From: G964020055 sp964020055
GTDB lineage: Bacteria > Pseudomonadota > Alphaproteobacteria > WRAU01 > Hepatincolaceae
Direction: 5' to 3'
DNA: 64,000 nt
Assembly (NCBI GenBank): GCA_964020055.1
Contig: OZ026533.1
Location: 992,001-1,056,000, forward strand
Each line of letters opens with the position of its first letter. The first letter of the stretch is position 1. Position numbers and translations under genes: made by a program. Under the pieces are notes generated by a model. That model had not been told where the DNA came from. It ran no database searches and saw only the letters and a list, made by a program, of their open reading frames with translations. Below are positions 36,224 to 44,481 of this stretch, piece by piece.

Positions 36224-36562
36224 TTAAAATTTTAAATATAATCCTTTTGCATCTTTGAATCTTTGTCTCAGTATTACAATGAATTCCCAAATTATCCAAA
36301 TAATGGCTAATATCTCAAATTGAAAAAATAATTTGTATGCAGCTTTAATGCGTATGTTAACAATAATGGGATCATGTAAATTAACATCATAAGCTGAAAG
36401 ATAACAAATTAAAAAGATAGAAAAAGAAATAAGTAAAATAATAAGTTTTGCTATGCCATTACCTTTTTGGCCCACATAAAAATTATGTAAGCCTAAAAAG
36501 CCAAAAAATATACACAAAAAAAGTGTTAAATAATTATTTTTTTTACTTATTTCTACTTTCAT
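36224..36562 (-). CDS. TM2-domain membrane protein
   Basis: A 112-residue protein: LFLCIFFGFLGLHNFYVGQ and KGNGIAKLIILL give the first TM2 helix-turn, and IWIIWEFIVIL the second; an inserted ~35-residue loop (SAYDVNLHDPIIVN) separates them, longer than usual for TM2. It starts 4 bp after deoD stop, so it is probably co-transcribed with chorismate mutase-deoB-deoD. Function unknown. Confidence 0.75.
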   Translation of the reverse strand: MKVEISKKNNYLTLFLCIFFGFLGLHNFYVGQKGNGIAKLIILLISFSIFLICYLSAYDVNLHDPIIVNIRIKAAYKLFFQFEILAIIWIIWEFIVILRQRFKDAKGLYLKF

Positions 36563-36566
36563 TTTA

Positions 36567-37268
36567 TTATTCTATAGTTTCAAGAGCAATATTTATCATA
36601 TCTTTCAAAGTAGTTTGTCTTTCTTGAGAAGTTAAAGACTCACCTGTTCTTATATGATCTGAAATTGTTAATATAGCAAGAGCATTAGCATTATATTCAG
36701 CAGCAACTCCATATAAACCTGCAGCTTCCATTTCAACACATGCAATATTCATATTTTCAATGATATCAAATACTTTCATATCTGGTACGTAAAATAAGTC
36801 TGCAGAAAAACAATTACCAACTTTTACATTTATATTTAATTTTTTAGATGCTTGGTGAGCTTTTGATAATAAATCAAAATTTGCAGTTGCTGAAAAATCG
36901 AAACCATTTAAACGTTGTCTATTGACGTTTGAATCTGTAGATGCACCTATTGCTAAAATTATATCATTGATTTTACTTCCTTTTAAACCACCTGCAGTAC
37001 CTACACGAATAATATTTTTAACCCCATATTCTGTAATTAACTCTTTTGCATAAATAGAACATGAAGGTATTCCCATTCCTGAGGCAATTACAGAAACTTT
37101 TTTACCTTTGTAGGTTCCGGTATAACCTAAAACATTTCTTACGCTTGTTACTTCTTTTGCATTGTCTAAAAAATTTTCTGCTATAAATTTTGCTCTTAAA
37201 GGATCTCCTGGAAATAGTACTGTTTTTGCAAAATCACCTTTTTGTGCTGAAATATGTGGAGTTGGCAT
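36567..37268 (-). CDS. deoD: Purine-nucleoside phosphorylase, DeoD type
   Basis: A 233-residue phosphorylase: MPTPHISAQKGDFA start, VLFPGDPLRAKFIA (phosphate site Gly/Arg), ASGMGIPSCSIYAKELI, RVGTAGGL, CVEMEAAGLYGVAA and ISDHI with the catalytic Asp. It splits purine (deoxy)nucleosides to base plus (deoxy)ribose-1-phosphate. It follows deoB by 36 bp; the two make a nucleoside-salvage pair. ATATCCTTT on the plus strand gives an AAAGGAT Shine-Dalgarno for the minus strand. Confidence 0.96.
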   Translation of the reverse strand: MPTPHISAQKGDFAKTVLFPGDPLRAKFIAENFLDNAKEVTSVRNVLGYTGTYKGKKVSVIASGMGIPSCSIYAKELITEYGVKNIIRVGTAGGLKGSKINDIILAIGASTDSNVNRQRLNGFDFSATANFDLLSKAHQASKKLNINVKVGNCFSADLFYVPDMKVFDIIENMNIACVEMEAAGLYGVAAEYNANALAILTISDHIRTGESLTSQERQTTLKDMINIALETIE

Positions 37269-37304
37269 ATTATATCCTTTCTTTATTAGTGTATAAATTG
37301 TCTT

Positions 37305-38489
37305 TTATAAAAAAGATTTCCCAAACTTTAAAGCAGGTAGTTGCATATAATCGGCTATGCTTTGCCCTACATCTGCGAAAGTTTCTCGTATTCCAATATT
37401 TTTTGTTTTCAGTAATTTACTATAAAATAAAATAGGTATGTGTTCACGTGTATGGTCATTACCTTTAAATGATGGGTCATTACCATGGTCTGCTGTTATA
37501 ACCAGTAAATCATCTTCATGTAATAAACTTAATATTTCAGGTAATCTTTGATCTAGGTATTCTAATGCCTCTTTATAGCCTTTAATATCTCGTCTGTGAC
37601 CGTATTCTGAATCAAGATCGACAAAGTTTGTAAAGATTATAGTGTATTGACCAGAAGATTCTTTTATAGCTTTTAAAGTATCATTGAAAAGATTTTCTAA
37701 TGAGGCCGACTTTATTTTTTTTGTTATACCTTGTTCTGCAAAAATATCAGAAACCTTTCCAATTGCAATAACTTCCCCATTATTATTTTTCATAACATCT
37801 AACAATGTTTCATAATTAGGTTTTATGGAATAATCAACTCTATTTGTAGTTCTTTTAAATGTCGATTTATTGTTACCAACAAAAGGTCGTGCTATTACTC
37901 TTCCTATATTGTATTGATACAATTCTTCTCTAGCTATTTTACATAAGGTATATAAATTTTCTAAACCAAAGGTTTCTTCTGAAGCTGCTATTTGAAATAC
38001 ACTATCAGCAGAAGTATAAAAAATAGGTGAATTAGTTTTTAAATGTAATTCACCATAATTATTTATTATTTCTGTTCCGCTACCTATACAGTTTCCTATA
38101 GAGTTTTGTATATTAGATTTTGTATATATTTTTTGTAATAATTCTTCAGGAAAAGGATTAGTTGGGTTTCTAAAATACCCCCATTCAAAATCAACTGGAG
38201 ACCCCATTAATTCCCAGTGTCCAGAAGGAGTATCTTTCCCTTTACTAGTTTCAACTCCAACCCCCCACAATCCTTTAATGGTAGTTGGTTTTTTTAAATT
38301 ATGAGTTGACCCACATGATGATTCTAAAGAGTTTATTAAACCAAGCTCAGATAAATTAGTAAGTTTGATTTCAGGATAGTTATCAGCTATATGCCCCAAA
38401 GTATTAGAACCTACATCACCGTAAGCTTTAGCATCTGATGCTTCACCAATTCCAAAAGAATCGAATAATAATATAATTGTACGTTTCAT
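37305..38489 (-). CDS. deoB: Phosphopentomutase
   Basis: A 394-residue alkaline-phosphatase-superfamily mutase: TIILLFDSFGIGEASDA (metal Asp), NTLGHIA, GKDTPSGHWE (phospho-Thr), FVDLDSEYGHRRD and ITADHGNDPSFKGNDHTRE (Asp/His metal ligands). It converts (deoxy)ribose-1-phosphate from DeoD to the 5-phosphate, entering the pentose phosphate or deoxyribose aldolase route. It lies between the chorismate mutase gene (34 bp) and deoD (36 bp). Confidence 0.96.
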   Translation of the reverse strand: MKRTIILLFDSFGIGEASDAKAYGDVGSNTLGHIADNYPEIKLTNLSELGLINSLESSCGSTHNLKKPTTIKGLWGVGVETSKGKDTPSGHWELMGSPVDFEWGYFRNPTNPFPEELLQKIYTKSNIQNSIGNCIGSGTEIINNYGELHLKTNSPIFYTSADSVFQIAASEETFGLENLYTLCKIAREELYQYNIGRVIARPFVGNNKSTFKRTTNRVDYSIKPNYETLLDVMKNNNGEVIAIGKVSDIFAEQGITKKIKSASLENLFNDTLKAIKESSGQYTIIFTNFVDLDSEYGHRRDIKGYKEALEYLDQRLPEILSLLHEDDLLVITADHGNDPSFKGNDHTREHIPILFYSKLLKTKNIGIRETFADVGQSIADYMQLPALKFGKSFL

Positions 38490-38523
38490 AAAAATTATTT
38501 GTGCTATTGGATATATTTAAAGT

Positions 38524-39279
38524 TTACACTAAAAAGGCAGAAGAACCAACGAATATTAATTCATCATCTGTTAAATTATATTTTATTTTAAGATCTTCAA
38601 GATCAAAATTTGACTCTATTAAATACCAGTTATCTTTAGTATCAATAGTGTATTCAATTATTTTTTTAGAAACGTAGTATTTATTTTCTAAAATATCTTT
38701 GTTATTAAGACTTAGGCAAACACCTTGAATATTAAATAATGTGTTAAAACTTCTTATATTAGGTAGTACAAGGTTTATTTTTATATGTTTCAAAGAATTA
38801 TTTTTAAGTTGAAACCACCACTTTGTTTTATGATTAAAATCTGGAAGAATTATTGCATCTAACTTTTTATTTGATAATTCTTCAAATAAAGAGTTTATAT
38901 CTTTATTCAAGCAAAAATCAGTTGCTGAACCAAAATGATCCTTTGAAATTTCCCAAAGCCCAAAAGTTGTTATATCTGTAGCATTCTTAGTGCCATAAAT
39001 TCCGATTTTTAATCCACATTCTATATTTAAAGTAGCAGAAATTATTTCACGCCATATTTTTTGCATATAAGATTTGTTATAGTAACCAAATTTTGAATGT
39101 TGAATTTTATTTGTTATCTCAGCTTCTCTTTTAAACGCTATTTTATAAGGCCAATTTTGTTTTATAGTTTTGACTTTAGGAATTAAAAGACTTCTTCTTT
39201 GTAATAATTTTTTTAACAAAGAATCTATAGAGTTGATTTTTTTTCTAATAAAAGCTAGATTATGTATAGTGTTCTTCAT
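38524..39279 (-). CDS. Chorismate mutase (AroQ-type) protein with divergent C-terminal domain
   Basis: A 251-residue protein. Residues ~8-90 resemble the AroQ helical chorismate mutase domain: IRKKINSIDSLLKKLLQRRS, KREAEITNKI and KIWREIISATLNIE. The remainder (~90-251) resembles the C-terminal half of alphaproteobacterial chorismate mutase/prephenate dehydratase-like proteins, but I cannot see the dehydratase catalytic TRF motif. It would convert chorismate to prephenate. No other aromatic-amino-acid gene is in the window. First gene of a run with deoB and deoD. Confidence 0.75.
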   Translation of the reverse strand: MKNTIHNLAFIRKKINSIDSLLKKLLQRRSLLIPKVKTIKQNWPYKIAFKREAEITNKIQHSKFGYYNKSYMQKIWREIISATLNIECGLKIGIYGTKNATDITTFGLWEISKDHFGSATDFCLNKDINSLFEELSNKKLDAIILPDFNHKTKWWFQLKNNSLKHIKINLVLPNIRSFNTLFNIQGVCLSLNNKDILENKYYVSKKIIEYTIDTKDNWYLIESNFDLEDLKIKYNLTDDELIFVGSSAFLV

Positions 39280-39429
39280 ATTTTAGTGTGGAATGTGGTT
39301 TTTCTTTATTCTATCATAGAAGGATTATCAATGCTTATTATGAATGAGGAAGAAACACAATTTTTAATGTGTTAATCACAAAATTACTATAAAATTCTTC
39401 TTTTTGATTATAGCTTAAGGTTTTTTACA

Positions 39430-40191
39430 ATGCAATGGATGTTTACGAAAGTATTAAAGGATAATTATGTTTGGTGTTTATACAACAACAATAGAGAAGC
39501 AATAGTTATAGACTGTGGAGATTATGATAAGATTTCTGAATTTGTAACTCAGCAACAGCTAGTTGTAAAATATATTTTGATAACGCATGCGCATGCAGAT
39601 CATATTTCTGGTATAGATGAATTAAGAGAATTAACAAAAGCTAAAGTAATTGGTAATAAAAATTTTTTAGATAGATTGCCAAAAGTAGATATTGAAGTTA
39701 CAGATGGAGATACTCTAAATATTTTAAATACTGATATAGAAGTTATAGCAACACCAGGTCATTGTGCAGATCATTTATCATTTTATTTTCCTAATGAAGG
39801 TTTTTTATTTTGCGGAGATTTTATTTTTTCTTTAGGATGCGGGCGTATTTTTGAAGGTACTCCAAATGATATGCTATCTTCTTTATCAAAAATAAAAAAA
39901 CTTCCTTCAGAAATATTACTATTCCCTTCTCATGAGTATACAAAATCTAATTTGGCCTTTACTAAATCTCTTAATTTCTTTGATCTAGGAGAAAGAGAAC
40001 ATTTTATTATGACAAATGAAATCACTCTACCAACAACATTAAAGTTTGAATTTCAGTGTAATCCTTTTTTGAATATTAATAATTTAGCATTTAAAGAAGC
40101 AATTATGCATAACCAAACAGTAGATGAAGTTACGTTTTTTATGCATCTTAGAGAGCTTAAAAATCAAATTACAAAGTTAACGGGTGGGTAA
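39430..40191 (+). CDS. gloB: Hydroxyacylglutathione hydrolase (glyoxalase II)
   Basis: A 253-residue metallo-beta-lactamase-fold enzyme: ILITHAHADHISG (HxHxDH), TPGHCADHLSFY (third His), CGDFIFSLGCGRIFEGT (bridging Asp) and FPSHEYTKSNLAF (last His), with the glyoxalase II C-terminal region. It hydrolyses S-lactoylglutathione to lactate and glutathione. Its final 15 bp overlap the convergent flavodoxin gene. No gloA is visible in the window. Confidence 0.93.
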   Translation: MQWMFTKVLKDNYVWCLYNNNREAIVIDCGDYDKISEFVTQQQLVVKYILITHAHADHISGIDELRELTKAKVIGNKNFLDRLPKVDIEVTDGDTLNILNTDIEVIATPGHCADHLSFYFPNEGFLFCGDFIFSLGCGRIFEGTPNDMLSSLSKIKKLPSEILLFPSHEYTKSNLAFTKSLNFFDLGEREHFIMTNEITLPTTLKFEFQCNPFLNINNLAFKEAIMHNQTVDEVTFFMHLRELKNQITKLTGG

Positions 40192-40635
40192 TATACTATT
40201 CAGATAAGCGATAATCGCATTACAACTATCTTCCCAAGGGTCTTGTATTTTCATGGCTTTGGTTATTAAAATACCATCATTCTTAAGAATTTCAGTTTCT
40301 AAAATTTCTGCTGCATATGCAAAATGAGGGTAATAATCATCACCTAATGCTAAAATAGCAAATTTTTTATTTTCGATAGATTTTTTATCTAAATTTCTAT
40401 AAAAGAAAAGTTCAAAATCATCTTGCAATACAGCAGGTTCTACTCCCCAAGTAGATGTGCAAATTATAATTACAGAATATGTGTCATTTATAGAATATAT
40501 GTCTGAAATGTCTGCAACATTTATAAGAGAAACATTTAAACATTTTTGTAATAAATGTTTTTTGCAAAAGGTTGAAACTTTTTCTGAATTACCTGTTGTT
40601 GTTCCGTATAATATTAAAATATTGTTATTTTTCAT
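40177..40635 (-). CDS. Flavodoxin-like protein (flavodoxin/MioC family)
   Basis: A 152-residue FMN-binding domain: ILYGTTTGNSEKVSTFCKK (phosphate loop TxTGxS), CTSTWGVEPAVLQDDFELFF (Trp-loop around the isoalloxazine ring) and ALGDDYYPHFAYAAEIL (second flavin loop). It is an electron carrier in the cytoplasm; whether it is a classical flavodoxin or MioC-like cannot be told. It converges on gloB and overlaps its end. Confidence 0.88.
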   Translation of the reverse strand: MKNNNILILYGTTTGNSEKVSTFCKKHLLQKCLNVSLINVADISDIYSINDTYSVIIICTSTWGVEPAVLQDDFELFFYRNLDKKSIENKKFAILALGDDYYPHFAYAAEILETEILKNDGILITKAMKIQDPWEDSCNAIIAYLNSILPTR

Positions 40636-40932
40636 ATATAAATAATACTCTATTTATTATAATAGAGAAATGAATATGCTCAATTAAGATTGGAAAAATG
40701 TATTAACTAATATTGTAAATTATCAAGTTTCTTAAATTATTTAGCCTAGTTATTAAGATTTAATACACAATAAAGTAATTATATAATTATTGTGTTATCT
40801 TACATACTGTATTAGACTTTTTAAATTATATATTTATATCAACGACCTTATAAGTATGCTTTAATTTAGATAACTTAAGTTTATAATGTATTACACATTA
40901 CATATTAATGAATAAATAAAATATATAAATAA
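40636..40932. other. AT-rich gap ahead of the DNA methyltransferase gene
   Basis: About 300 bp, divergent between flavodoxin and the methyltransferase. I see only short A/T dyads, such as TACACAATAAAG with a later ATTATTGTGTTA near 40770-40800 (inverted AACACAATAAT-like repeat), and no coding or RNA signal. The methyltransferase start at 40933 lacks a clear Shine-Dalgarno sequence. Confidence 0.45.
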
Positions 40933-41703
40933 ATGCAAAAAAAAGATAAGACAAGGTTGTCTAAAGTAAATAAAATCACAGAAGAAACAACTAATAAATT
41001 TTTTTCCATAGAAAAAGAAGAAATTAATTTTAGTTTTGATAAACCTTTCAATAATCCAACTTTAGATATTCTGATAAATAAAAAGTTAAAGATAGATGGT
41101 TTAGAATTATTATCTCAAATTCCAAATAATACTATAAAGGCGAGTTTTTTTGATCCTCAATATAGAGGTATACTTGATAAAATGAATTATGGTAATGAAG
41201 GAAAATGCAGAGAGCAAAGACGAACCGTCTTACAGCAAATGACAGAACCCACTATATTGAACTTTATATGTGAGATTGATAGAGTGTTAATGCCATCTGC
41301 ACATTTATTTTTATGGATTGATAAATTTCATTTATGCCAAGGAGTACAAGACTGGTTTATAAAAACATCTTTATCTACGGTAGATTTAATTGTGTGGGAA
41401 AAACCTAATATAGGTATGGGATATAGAACTAGAAATAAGTGCGAATTTTTATTAGTATTACAAAAAAAACCTATAAAGGTAAAAAATATTTGGACAGTAC
41501 ACAATATTCCAAACGTAATTGAAGAAAGAATAAGTACTAAAGAGCATCCACATGCTAAGCCTATAAGTTTACAAACTCGCTTGATTGAGGCAGTATCAAA
41601 AGAAAAAGATATCATTTTAGATCCAGCTATGGGTAGTGGATCTGTTTTAAAAGCTTGTATAGATAGTAATCGTAATTTTATTGGAGGCGATATAAATAAC
41701 TAA
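40933..41703 (+). CDS. Orphan DNA methyltransferase (N6-adenine/N4-cytosine type)
   Basis: A 256-residue amino-methyltransferase. The catalytic motif IV is DPQYRG (residues ~74-79; a DPPY variant) and comes before the AdoMet-binding motif DPAMGSGSVLKAC (~232-244), the order of the beta class. Between them lie SAHLFLWIDKFHLCQGV and a likely target-recognition region. No restriction endonuclease gene is adjacent, so it is an orphan that may act in regulation or replication, as CcrM does in other Alphaproteobacteria, but its target is unknown. The first ~40 residues are Lys-rich and not conserved in such enzymes. Confidence 0.82.
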   Translation: MQKKDKTRLSKVNKITEETTNKFFSIEKEEINFSFDKPFNNPTLDILINKKLKIDGLELLSQIPNNTIKASFFDPQYRGILDKMNYGNEGKCREQRRTVLQQMTEPTILNFICEIDRVLMPSAHLFLWIDKFHLCQGVQDWFIKTSLSTVDLIVWEKPNIGMGYRTRNKCEFLLVLQKKPIKVKNIWTVHNIPNVIEERISTKEHPHAKPISLQTRLIEAVSKEKDIILDPAMGSGSVLKACIDSNRNFIGGDINN

Positions 41704-41734
41704 TATTATGTTTTTTATATTGTATAAATAATCT

Positions 41735-42145
41735 TTAGTTGTTATTTTTCAATGTTTCTAAAATATTTTTAAGTTCATTTGGTAAAAAAGGTCTACCTGT
41801 ATTTTGATTTACACAAACTATTTCAAAATTAGCATCTGCACATAATAAATTATCTTTAGTACTTATTATTTGTTGATAACAACCTAATTTTATATTACTT
41901 AAAAATTTAGCATCTGCAGTTACTTTTATTTTGTCATGTACATATAAAGAACGTTTGAAATTTATATTATATGATCTCAATACATATAAATGCCCTTTTT
42001 TTGCGGCTTCTATTATATCTATATTGAAAACTTCTTTCATGTAATCATGTCTTACCTTTTCCATATAATGAGGGTAATACAAGCTATCTAAAATATTTTG
42101 GAAGTCAATATGATTAGATTGTACTTGCATTATTTGTGAATACAT
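41735..42145 (-). CDS. Acyl-CoA thioesterase (hot-dog fold, 4HBT type)
   Basis: A 136-residue single hot-dog domain: NILDSLYYPHYMEKVRHDYMKEV resembles the central helix region of YbgC-like thioesterases (residues ~18-40), followed by VLRSYNINFKRSLYVHDKIKV and LCADANFEIVCVNQNTGRP. The catalytic Asp of the D-x-D/G-x-x-x-H/N motif is not cleanly conserved. It may hydrolyse acyl-CoA; substrate unknown. Monocistronic and convergent with the methyltransferase. Confidence 0.65.
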   Translation of the reverse strand: MYSQIMQVQSNHIDFQNILDSLYYPHYMEKVRHDYMKEVFNIDIIEAAKKGHLYVLRSYNINFKRSLYVHDKIKVTADAKFLSNIKLGCYQQIISTKDNLLCADANFEIVCVNQNTGRPFLPNELKNILETLKNNN

Positions 42146-42242
42146 TATTTTTCTCAGATATGTTAATTATATTTTTATATTATAATCTATTTTTTTATAA
42201 GTGGTAATATTGGTTTTTAAGTTCTATATATGATAATTTTAT

Positions 42243-42866
42243 TTAATTAATAATGGAATAGAATGCTTTAAGGCAAAATACTAATCCTAATATTATAAGT
42301 ATTAGTCCTGTATACATGTCTATTTTCTTTTTAATTTTCTCATTTTGGGTTAACGAATATAACTTTTCAATTGATAGAACTAATATAGTCCACCAAATAA
42401 GACCTAAAATAGTAGCTATAGAAGATAATATTATTACTTGAAGAACAAAACTAGAATTTTGATCAATAAACTGAGGTAAAATACTTATAAAAAACAGAGC
42501 TGCTTTGGGATTTAAAATATTTGCAAGTAATCCACTTAAAAAAACATTTCTAGATTTTTTATTACTGTTAGATGATTTGGCTTTTGTTTCTGTTGTTTTA
42601 AATGCAGAAAGTCCTAACCAGGTAATATACAATCCCCCAATAATTTGTACTATATCTAATGTATTTTTAGATAAATAATATAAAAATGTAGTACTAAAAA
42701 AGCCAAGTGCCATATGAAAAAATAAACCAAACTGTACACCTAAAGCAGCTAAAAATCCATTTTTTCTACTTACAAATGTATTTCTTGAGATAATAACCCA
42801 ATCTGGACCTGGAGACACATAGGCTAAAGAGCATAAAAAACTAAATAGCAAATAAGAAGATAACAT
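42243..42866 (-). CDS. LysE/RhtB-family amino-acid exporter
   Basis: A 207-residue inner-membrane protein with about six hydrophobic segments. The family signature SPGPDWVIISRNTFVSRKNG (residues ~19-38) and GGLYITWLGLSAFKTTET, FLSGLLANILNPKAALFFIS are typical of LysE/RhtB exporters (usually GPNPKA). The exported amino acid cannot be inferred. Confidence 0.88.
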   Translation of the reverse strand: MLSSYLLFSFLCSLAYVSPGPDWVIISRNTFVSRKNGFLAALGVQFGLFFHMALGFFSTTFLYYLSKNTLDIVQIIGGLYITWLGLSAFKTTETKAKSSNSNKKSRNVFLSGLLANILNPKAALFFISILPQFIDQNSSFVLQVIILSSIATILGLIWWTILVLSIEKLYSLTQNEKIKKKIDMYTGLILIILGLVFCLKAFYSIIN

Positions 42867-42895
42867 AACTCTACCAATCTTAATATAATATTTTA

Positions 42896-43396
42896 TTATC
42901 TTTTATTAATATTAATCCTTCTAGAAGGAGTTGTTTTGTTTCTAGGAATAATAATTTTTAATACTCCATTTTTCATTTCAGCTTCAATTTTATTTTCTTC
43001 AATATCATGAGGTAAAGTGAATGATTTTTCCATATAACAAACAGAGCTTATATAACCATCTTTATTTTCTTTGTTATCTTTTTTTCCTGCTATTAAATGT
43101 AAAGTATTATTGATTATTTCCAATTTAATATCGTTTGAATCCATACCAGGCAAATTTGCGTTTAAAATATATTCATTAGGTCTTTCTTTTATATCAATAT
43201 TTGGCATTCTTTTATCAAAAAAAGAGTCTAAATTTGAAACTCCACCAAAACTACTTATTATTTCATTGAACATATTATCTATTTTCTGGTGTAAATAGCT
43301 AATTGGATTTTGATTTGAATTTTCATAATGTGATAAATTATTAGAATTATTTTCTCTATTATTTGATAAATTATTATTTCTAGATCTTCTTAGCAT
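42896..43396 (-). CDS. Small heat-shock protein Hsp20
   Basis: A 166-residue protein. An Asn-rich N-terminal arm (~1-60) precedes the alpha-crystallin domain: MPNIDIKERPNEYILNANLP, GMDSNDIKLEIINNTLHLIAGKK and a C-terminal GVLKIIIPR (GVL-x-I/V-x-x-P). It is an ATP-independent holdase chaperone. AAGGAG lies before the ATG. A CTTGAC box matching that of groES is found upstream. Confidence 0.93.
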   Translation of the reverse strand: MLRRSRNNNLSNNRENNSNNLSHYENSNQNPISYLHQKIDNMFNEIISSFGGVSNLDSFFDKRMPNIDIKERPNEYILNANLPGMDSNDIKLEIINNTLHLIAGKKDNKENKDGYISSVCYMEKSFTLPHDIEENKIEAEMKNGVLKIIIPRNKTTPSRRININKR

Positions 43397-43430
43397 TTAT
43401 TTCTCCTTGTTATTTGTTATTATTATATTA

Positions 43431-43458
43431 GATAATATTTAACTAATACATTGTCAAG
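43431..43458 (-). promoter_or_regulatory. Candidate heat-shock (sigma-32-type) promoter of hsp20
   Basis: On the minus strand CTTGAC (43458-43453) is followed after 17 bases by an A/T-rich TTATCT (43435-43430 region). The same CTTGAC box at 62801-62796 precedes groES. CTTGAC is the usual alphaproteobacterial RpoH -35 element; the -10 is not well conserved here. Confidence 0.45.
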
Positions 43459-43505
43459 ACAGTATGTAGATTTTTATTATCTTTATATTGATAATGAAAG
43501 TGAGA

Positions 43506-44438
43506 CTATTTATTAGATATTCTTGTATAAATATTATTAATAATTACAGCAATTATAGTAATTATCATTCCTATGATTGTGATACTATCTGCATTATAGC
43601 CATTAAATAAACTAATGATCAAAGCAGTAATTGGCACTAAGTTAATAAACAAAACCCCATTTGCAGCACCAAGGTTTTTAATACCAAAATTCCAAGCTAC
43701 CATAGATAATGTTCCACCTATGCAAATAATATACAACAAAGAATAAGGGATAATAAGAATATGCTCCAAAGTTGGTAATTTACTAATATGGCTTACGTCT
43801 GCAGCTATAGATACTAAAATAGAGCTCATAGTTCCCCAGAAACAAGCAAGAGTAGTATATTTCAAGGCTGAAAACTCAGGAAAAGAGTTACCACCTATTG
43901 TATATATTATTAACGATATAACCCCGGCAAACATTACCAATGAAGCAAATAAGTTAGAAGAATGGAACGCATCTAAATGTCCTTTAGTTATAACTAAAAC
44001 AACACCAATAAAAGATAAAACAATGGTTATAAGTGTTACATTAGAAGGCCTTTTTTTATTAACAACCCATAAAATTAATACTGTTATTAGAGGCATTAAA
44101 GCTGTAAAAATAGCACCTTGCTGAGGTTCGATATAGTCTAATGCAGCGTATGATAATAATGGTGAACCTAAAAAACCTGCCGTACCAAATAACCATAGTT
44201 TGAGGAAATTCTTTCCAGGTAATAATGATTTTAAACCCTCTTTATAAACTAAAATAGTTACAAGAATAATAGATATACCAACAGATCTAATCAAAGTTAT
44301 ATGTACCGCATCTACATATATAAGAGAGTGTTTTACAACAGGAAACATAACTCCCCAAGATATTACAGTTAATATCATTAATATTATGCTTATATACGCG
44401 TTATTATTTTTTGTTTTTACATTTGCAGAATTATTCAT
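43506..44438 (-). CDS. EamA/DMT-family transporter, copy 1
   Basis: About 310 residues from ATG 44438, which has AGGA seven bases upstream; the longer frame from 44504 would overlap the neighbour and adds 22 unlikely residues. Ten hydrophobic segments in two EamA repeats, e.g. ILTVISWGVMFPVVKHSLIY in the first and MVAWNFGIKNLGAANGVLF in the second. Drug/metabolite transporters of this type export or import small metabolites; substrate unknown. It is a tandem paralogue of the next gene. Confidence 0.85.
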   Translation of the reverse strand: MNNSANVKTKNNNAYISIILMILTVISWGVMFPVVKHSLIYVDAVHITLIRSVGISIILVTILVYKEGLKSLLPGKNFLKLWLFGTAGFLGSPLLSYAALDYIEPQQGAIFTALMPLITVLILWVVNKKRPSNVTLITIVLSFIGVVLVITKGHLDAFHSSNLFASLVMFAGVISLIIYTIGGNSFPEFSALKYTTLACFWGTMSSILVSIAADVSHISKLPTLEHILIIPYSLLYIICIGGTLSMVAWNFGIKNLGAANGVLFINLVPITALIISLFNGYNADSITIIGMIITIIAVIINNIYTRISNK

Positions 44439-44481
44439 TATTTTTCCTGATAATTGTTTAATGTTAGATAATATGAAATAT

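Noticed and set aside
36204..36299. N-terminal extension of the broken TM2 frame to 36299
   Set aside because: The upstream residues come from antisense-like overlap with the neighbouring TM2 gene's end and do not fit TM2; ATG at 36203 is the better start.
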